Shown piece by piece: positions 13,901-22,900 of a DNA stretch of 64,000 nt. The stretch lies in NCBI RefSeq assembly GCF_004210375.1, contig NC_134837.1:160249310-160313309 (forward strand). The letters are read 5' to 3'. The number at the start of each line of letters is the position of its first letter. The first letter of the stretch is position 1. The DNA comes from Tachypleus tridentatus. Its lineage: Eukaryota; Arthropoda; Merostomata; Xiphosura; Limulidae. The translations under genes and the position numbers were made by a program. Under the pieces are notes generated by a model that did not search any database, was not told the DNA's origin, and was given only the letters and a program-made list of their open reading frames with translations.

Positions 13901-16900
13901 TTAATGTGTTTGAAAAATCGCAGTACAAAAGACGGAAAGGTTTAAATTATTAGAGGCCCAGTATCAGCTGTTTGTTCCTGTAATGTCCTAAACTAACTGC
14001 ACATTAGCTGTCTTCAGCCGCGTATAAGGGATATGTTGTTTAATAATATAATCAATAAAGAGTCAATATTTGTTTTGAATTTCGCACAAAGCTACTGAGG
14101 GCTATATGTAGTAGCCGTCCCTAATTTAGCAGTGTAAGACTAGAGGGAAGGCAGCTAGTCATCACCAACCACCGCCAACTCTTGGGCTACTCTTTTACCA
14201 ACGAATAGTGGGATTGACAGAAACATTATAACGCCACCACGGCTGAAAGAGCTAGCATGTTTGGTGCGACTAGGATTCAAACCCGCGACCCGCGGATTAC
14301 GAGTCGAACGCCTTAATACACTTGGCCATACCGGGCCTAAAGAGTAAATAACCCAACCGCGAGTAAATCTAAAGAGGTCATATATATATTTTAAAATAAA
14401 ATGATAATATCAGAGACGTAAAATACGAAATAAAGTACAGCTAAATAAAGTAAAAATAAAAAGGATAATGTTACCCAACAATACATACATGTATATATGT
14501 GGGTTTTAATTCTTCAGTCAACTCTTAACCTTAGAGTACTTTAATATCCCACATTATAGTCTGTACCGTGGTGATTCTTTCAATTTGTGCAGCGTTTCTG
14601 TTTCTAAGAAAAAAAAATATATATATTGTGAAATATATCTGACTGAATAGTAATTAAGAAAACATACTGTTTACAGGAAATCTCGATTCATCTTCAGTAC
14701 CATCGAATTTCTTCGTCTATATGGGTTTGACGGGTTGAATGTCGATTGGGAATTTCCTAGAGGACTTTTAGAAAAAATAAGATTTACTGAGCTCATAAAG
14801 GTAAGTGTAGGTTCACGCTGCTTTTAAAATAATGTAAGATTCTTGCTTTACGTAGTAAAGTTTAAAGGTAATAATCGGTTTATTAGTAGTTTTGTTCATA
14901 CTCTTGTTCGTTTTTGTTCATTTTCAATCAAGAGCTATACACTACGTGACTGTATAATAATAAAAAACGGACCATGGTTTTGCCTTTAACATTATTATAT
15001 AACGTAAGACTTCTGTACATAAATCTGAATAACTGAACCAAGTAGAAACAAAAAGTATCACTCACGTTATGTTGAGTATTAGCGCTTAATTAACATCCCA
15101 TTTTAACTAGAATAAAAAAGTTTAAATAAATATTTTCACACAAAGAAAAGTGAAAGGAGGGGGACAAATCAAGGCATTTTGTGGACATTTCTTGTTGTTC
15201 CGAAAGAGAAACAGAAGTAAGTTAAGTAAAGCTTTCTATTCTTCTGTACGAGGCGCTTTACTAAACTTGTTAAGATTCTCGAGTGTGATTTTATTTTTAA
15301 AAACAAATTATTTTAAACGGCCTTCTTCTCCAACGTATATCTCAAAGTAATAATCTACCGTATTAATGTAAGTTGGATTTTTTAATATTAATTGTGACAG
15401 CTCTGTTAAAAACGTAACAAAATAACAAAACCAACATAAATTTACATTCTGACAATACAGAGCACAATATGACAGCCATGTTGCTAGTGTATTGGAAACA
15501 CTGGACAAGTTAAACTATGCTAAACTAATCATTGTAGATGTGTTATGAACACATTCTCCACAGCTGAAATTCCAAGAATGACAAGAAGTTATCAACAATT
15601 GCCTATTTGTCGAAATGGCATGAAGTGACTGTGGTAAAAAATAACGCCTGTTTAAACATTCGAATTTAATTTCTGTTTATTACTCTTTTTTTTTATAACA
15701 CCAGGCTATATGAATAATTACCTTCAGGTAAGCTTATGCGAGTCGCATTCTTTCATGAAAGTTTTAAGGTACTCTATCGAATTTCGTCGTGTGTATTAGG
15801 TTGATCTGTGACACGAATTCATGAGTGTGTGTGTGTATTTTCTTATAATAAAGCCACATTGGGCTATCTGCTGAGTCCGAGGGGAATTGAACCTCTGATT
15901 TTAGCGTTGTAAATCATCAGACTTACCGCTGTACAGGCGGGGAATGCGAATTAATGTAAAGTAACACTGAAAGAATGGTGAGGTATCTAAGAAGATGGTG
16001 GTTCTTGTGAATATCTTTTACTTCTATTCACCGCCTTGCTAAACGCATAACGTCTGCTTATAGTATACTTTTACTTCTATACATCGCCTTGCTAAACGCA
16101 GCACTTCTATTCACCGACTTGCTAAACGAACCACGCGTACATTTGCCCTTTGTCTATGACAGTGGTTCCCAAACATTTTCAGCTTGTTACCCAATTTAAC
16201 ATGCCACATTAAGCATGTTACCCCTTTCACAAAATGTTTTCAACATTGATATATATGGCTAAATCAAACTAGAGATATATTGCACTTTATTTATTACACT
16301 TTATTTATTTACAATTTATTTATATAATTTATTTACACTGAATTACACTTTTAATTATTGTATTTGATCATTGTGCATTTCTAATGAATATTGCCAAAGA
16401 TGTCAAGAACATCAGTGGGATGGATGGAGTTGCATACTTGAAGCTAGTTTAGGAATTCTTGGCTTTGTGGTTGAAAGTGCCAGCATGGCATCGTTTGCAA
16501 CATTCAAGCGAGTCCTCTTTTTTGTTTTCATCCCCAGCACGGTTGAGAACCCCTTCTCGCACAGATACGTTGTTGAGGATGATGCCAACAACTTCAAGGC
16601 TCTCTTGGACAGAGTTGGCGAGTCAGCTAGTTGTGAAATCCAAAAGGAATCTGCATTTTGGTTTTGGAATTTGACTTTCAAGGCTTCATTTGCTCACATT
16701 GTGATCCACTTCTCCTTTGCAGGGAAATCATCATCATGAATGGCCTCATCAGGTACAGAAAAGGGATGAATGATCCAATGAAGACTGGTTGTTTTTAGGT
16801 CACTCTCTGGAAAGTAGTGCTGCATGCTTGTTTCAAGCCCCTTCAAATGGTCGCTCATCTCTTTGTTGATGGTCTGTAAAAGTGATACAGTATCATAACT

Positions 16901-19900
16901 ATTCTCCTCAACAAACTGGTCTAGGGTGGGAAACTGAGCGATCACTCCTTTCTCCAAGCATCGAATCCAGAGTCTCAGTTTTCCCAGAAATGCAGTCACA
17001 GGGTGATGGGCATCAATGACAGTCGTGTTTTGGCCCTGGAGTTGCAGATTATCACTGTTCAGCTCCGCAAATATGTCAGCCAAGTAACAAAGTCGAACAA
17101 GCCACTCCTTATCAGTGAACTTGGTAGGAAAAGGAGATTCTTCTTGTTTCAGAAATTCCCGAAGAGCCGTTCGGAGCTCAATGACTCGACGTACAACCTT
17201 GCCTCGTGACAACCAGCGAATATCGGTGTGGTAGAGCAGAACTTGATACTGCTCTCCCATTTCCTTGTACAGCTCCCTGAATATGTGTGAATTCACATCC
17301 CTAGACTTGATGAAATTGACGATTTTCAACACATCTTCAAACACTAATTTCAGATTACCAGGCAGGCTTTTTGATCCAAGAGAGTACCGATGAATGATGC
17401 AATGATTTACAGAAATTTCTGGATTCACACCTTGTATGAGGCCCCGTAATCCACGATTACGACCCATCATCGACGGTGCTCCATCGACGGAGACCTAGAT
17501 TAAAAAAGAAAAACTATTATAGATTGCGTCAGTTAGTCATTCTTACTTATCTTTTGCATTATAATTATATGGTTTTAATTTAATTTAATTTAATTTATTT
17601 TGGTACTTTAGTATTTCAGTACGACAGGCACGATACTTTTTTGTGAATTATGTATAAAATATTAGCTACACTACAGCTACTTGTACAATAAATAAAACTA
17701 TATGACTATATGCCATGTAATTCATTGTATTTATACTAATCTAGACTTTATATAAACATCTCTCCCTACCTGTTGAACGCTGTTCCAATCCAATCCATTC
17801 GTGGTAAAGAAACTGTTGATGATATTGAAGATATCTTCTCCCTTCGTGGTTGTCAGCAGATCTTCGCATAATAGGAACTCTTCTTTGATCTTTTCCTGGT
17901 GGACGTAACGAACGAACCCAAGGAGAACAGCACAACTGGCTACGTCACACGATTCATCAAATTGCAAGGAGAATTTGCTATATGAGCTTTCCTTGATCTC
18001 TGTTGTAACTTGGGACAGAATATCTGATGCCATGTCATCGACTCGTCGGCGGATTGTGTTGTTTGATAGAGATATGACACTCAGTTTCTTCGCTTGATCC
18101 TCCCCACATACCTTGCTTACCATCTCGTATGCACAAGGTATAATCAGATTCTCTGCAATGGTGTGGCATTTTTGTTGTTTGGCAACTTTATGTGCAACAA
18201 AGTACGATGCTTCGACCGCAGCTTGAAGCTTTTGGGCTTGAATTCCAGATGAACCGAACTGGATATTCTTCAGTGCTACAGCCCGGCACTGTAAATAAGC
18301 CTGATCCTCATTTTGAAGATTTGGATGGCACTTCTGGAGGTGAGCTGAGAGTTTTGATGGCTTGAGGCTTTCATTTGTCAACACTTTGTGACATACTACA
18401 CATTGTGGCCGATCCTCTCCACCAGAAGGTACATTCACAAAGCCATAGTGAAGAAAGGCGTCAGAGTAGGTGCGCTTTTTAGACATTTTATTGTTTAATC
18501 TGCAGAAAAAGAAAAAGAAAAACTGCATAAAAAAGTTTGAACAATGTGAACTTATTATTTATTTTTTCATGGCATTCTAGATAGCATTAAAAGAGCTTAT
18601 TCAGCATAGGAATGATGTAATAGTAGGTAAATACTAACTATACTGCACAGGGCAGTACACATACATACCAGGTTTTGTCTACCTCGGCTGATGCTCACAT
18701 AGAAACTGACAGTGTGAAATAGAGGCAACCTCAGGCAGTGAGTGACGCGTACTGGACACGTCGATGAGTCATCAGGGTTACTGAGTGACTTGTGTTCTGA
18801 AGCATACTTGTCAAAATACTTTTAGGTTACCACACACTTAGATACATATTTTTTCTTTTCTACTACTGTATATTAGTTTTTTGTGTTTATTGTTATTTGG
18901 TTTAACTTTATTACATACTTAAAATACGTTTAATTTACAACTTTACATACTAAGACTAAGTTAACATTACTCCTAATACCAGCTACCTCAATGTTTTCTT
19001 GATTTTCAGAATTTTAACTTTTTTTCTGTCACCCCTCCATTACCCCCGATAAATTGTTAAATTATCCCCAGGGGGTAATTTACTCCCAGTTTGGGAACCA
19101 CTGGTCTATGACAATGTTTTCAAAACTGTGCTACGTAGAACTGAATCTTCTTTTTGTTATAGATACGATCCAAGGCTACAGTTTTGCAATTTTCATGTTT
19201 TCATACACACACGACAGCAGAATTCTGCTTAAGAAAATTATATATAAACATAAACACATCAAGTCATAATAGGGGGAATACACATAACAACGAGAACCTC
19301 TACTTTGGAGCACATAAAGTAATTTAATTGCTAAAATATATTGGTCATTCTCATTGAATTATAAATGGAAAGAAACCTATCCAGCTTGTCTGAATTTAAA
19401 GAAAAATAGCATGGTTGATAAACGTTATAGTGATAGAGAGATTTTATTAAGAAAGTATATAGATAGTTATGAGTGCAATTATAAGTGTGAACTTGCAGGT
19501 GGACACTGTGTTTGTCAGCTGGTCATAATACGGGTAAGTATGAGCTGGCAGGTGGTCCCTGTGTTTGACAGCAAGTCATAATACGGATAAGTGTGAATTT
19601 GTAGGAAGACACTGTGTTTGTCAGCTAGTCATAATACGGATAAGCGTGAACTTGCAGGTGGACACTGTGTTTGTCAGCTAGTCGTAATATAATACGGATT
19701 TTTATAATAATATAAACTGGTATGCTTCTTGTTATTAAACGTTTCCCTTCAACACAAACTAACAAGTATCAGTTCTAAATAAATACACATGTACACTTAT
19801 GGGACGTGGATCCAATTGATTTTCTAATAGGTTTCTACTCTTCAGAATTTTTATATGGTTTTACATTAGTATATTTCTGTGATTCTGATAAGATTATCAT

Positions 19901-22900
19901 TTGGTTTCCTTACTCTTGCATTTCATAATATATCTAAATATAGATCTTGTCTAAATGCTGTCAGTCTGTGTCCCCAAATGAATTTAATATTATTATTACA
20001 CCTCTGATTTGTAAAGTATATAAATCTGGTTTCTCAACAATTATTATTTTGTATTGCCAACAGGACTTAAAAGAAGTTTTTGAAGGAGAAGCCAGAGCTT
20101 CAAAGAAACCACGTTTATTACTCTCTGCCAGTGTACCTGGAAATTTTGAAGCCATCAATGCTGGATACGACGTGGAAGAACTTGATAAGTAACATTGAAG
20201 TTTCTATTTTGTTTTAAAGACTAAATTTTTATATTACCTCTAGTGACTCGGTGTTAAACTTTGAACGATTGTAACGCAAATATTTTGGTTTCGATTGTTT
20301 CGTTGGACACAGAAAAGACTGCCCATTTTAGATGTGGTTAAATATAGTTTATTTTCCAAATGAAAAAAAGAAATACTTAACTCATCTAAATCTCTAATAC
20401 GTTTTGAAATCAAGTGTCATGAAGAAAATGTTAAGTTAAGAAACACTAACAGATTAACTCGAACAATACATTTGTTTTTCACTTTACTATCCAATTAACT
20501 TCTCAGATAATTAGTACCTCAAAGGTTGTAACCAACTATTTTTGCAGAAAAGTATGTGGTCTCAGTGGTAAGTCTGAGAGTTTATAACTCTAACATTTTG
20601 GACTTCATTCCTGTGGCGAACAGGACGGTTCACTCTTTAGGGAACAGAAAGGTCTGTACATTACGACAAAAATTTTAGAATGAATCGTGACTATGTGTTT
20701 AGTTTCCTAGATTTTGATATAAGATACAAAAACCTGATAAATAAATGTTTCATCACTCTTTTTAGATATTTAGACATTTTCAATGTGATGACATACGACT
20801 TTCATGGAGCTTGGGAACACGAAGTCGGTCACAACAGCCCTTTACACTCATTAAAGGGCAAAAGCAAATATTCAAGTAAACTTACAGTGGTAAGTGTTTA
20901 AGACTACCCATAATTCAGTATTCTGAAGCAGTATATATTCATAAGTAATAAGTGAACTAGCTTATTACATTAAATTTTAAATGTAAAGGTTCTTTTCCAG
21001 AACATTTTGAGAAAGACTAATTTTGCAAATGTCATTCTAAATTAATGTGAACTGTATTTAATTGCATTTAAGCAACGCGTAAACAATAATACATTCTATA
21101 TATATTCCTGTGTGTTCATATGATTGTAAGCTTATGTTTTTTCTTTTACTTCATATTTAAGGTTGCTATGTTTCAGGTGAATAATTTAAAGAAATTATTT
21201 CCGCGTAGCTTAAGAAATATGAAAAAGTAACACGAACAGAGGCCACTCCATCCTTGTAAATTTTATAATTTTTTGTTAATTAACCTTAGTCTTTGAAAAT
21301 GCCGTCATCTTATCGTGCTGTTTTGAAGAGGGCTTTGCTAAATCAACATTTATTTTTCCCACTAAATAACTACAACATAGTATTAATATTTTTCGAATGT
21401 TCTTTAAAGGATTATGGGGCCAAAGAATGGGTGAAGAAGGGCGCCTCCAAGGAAAAGTTAATTATCGGGATTCCAACATATGGCCGTTCTTACACCCTAC
21501 AGAAAGAGTCCTTGACTGACATTGGTGCTCCAGCCATTGGTGGTGGTCAGGAAGGAAACTATACTAGAGAATCCGGTTTCATGGCTTTTTATGAGGTAAT
21601 AATAATTCTTACGTATTGAAAAGAGGTTTTAATAAACAATATTTTTTATTAGATATTCTATCTCTCACTCGTTTAATACAAGACAACGCTTAGAAAAAAA
21701 CGAATGAGTGTTCGGAAATAATCGGAATTATCTTGTCCGTATGCTTGGCCTGACTGAATTATTTTTGACAGATTTTTCAAGTTCATACATAAGAATTCGG
21801 TCACTAGCAGCGCAACGTGTTTTGTTTCTATACTAAATTTGAAGAACATGCTCTGATGACGTTCCTAACCCTGATCTTGCACCATATAACTTTTTTGTCC
21901 TTCTGAAGGCATGGACTAAATTCAAAGACAACATTATTTGTTTGTTTGTTTTGGAATTTCGCACAAAGCTACTCGATGGCTATCTGTGCTAGCCGTCCCT
22001 AATTTAGCAGTGTAAGACTAGAGGGAAGGCAGCTAGTCATCACCACCCACCGCCAACTCTTGGGCTACTCTTTTACCAACGAATAGTGGGAGACAACATT
22101 GTACTTGATGTAGTGAAAGAGAACAGGATTTGTACCATTATGATTTGAATTAACGACGTTATTGTGATGAATATCAAAGAATGATGGAAGAAATGTACTG
22201 TACTTTACGGAGTCTGCATGAAAAATGATATCCGGTTGGCAATATCCTCAACATCATTGATGTATTTGTTCGTTTTAATATGATATATATTGACTTATAG
22301 GATATGAATGAGCTCCTTATATAAAACCCAGTAAATTTGGTCACTGGAGAGAATCTCATCCAAATTTATCCAGTAATGTGATTTACTTTTGTTTTTCTAA
22401 GCTCAAGTTTGAAAGTTCGAATTAAATCAGAAAGTATTCTTGAATACTAAAAAAATAATTTAGGTGTTATACTACATGACATATGTGAGTGATATAACGC
22501 TGGTTAGATAGCTTAACATATGCTTTTAATAGTTAAAATATCACATCTAAATGTTACTGGACCATTGAAATATTTAATCGTTGTGTTGTGTAAAGAAGCT
22601 CGTATTTCTAACAATATAAGTGTCTCCAGATGGCTTTGCAGTTGCTTATATCGTTGTAGTTCAAGGTTCGATACACACGACATATACAGTGAAGGTATGG
22701 CTGTGCTAAAACAAACGGATGAAATATATGAATGTAATGAATATATGTTTGTACTATTGAGTAAAAACCGTGTTTACAAACTATTTGAAAATATCCACTA
22801 ACATTTTTACATTTCATATTTTTATAAATATATACAGTGTATATATATATTTTCGATGGATGCTGTAGTAACGGAAACATTATTTTACAATATAGTCAGT

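Noticed and set aside
16371-17209. Plus-strand open frames of 68-122 codons
   Set aside because: They are antisense to the hAT transposase, which explains their length.
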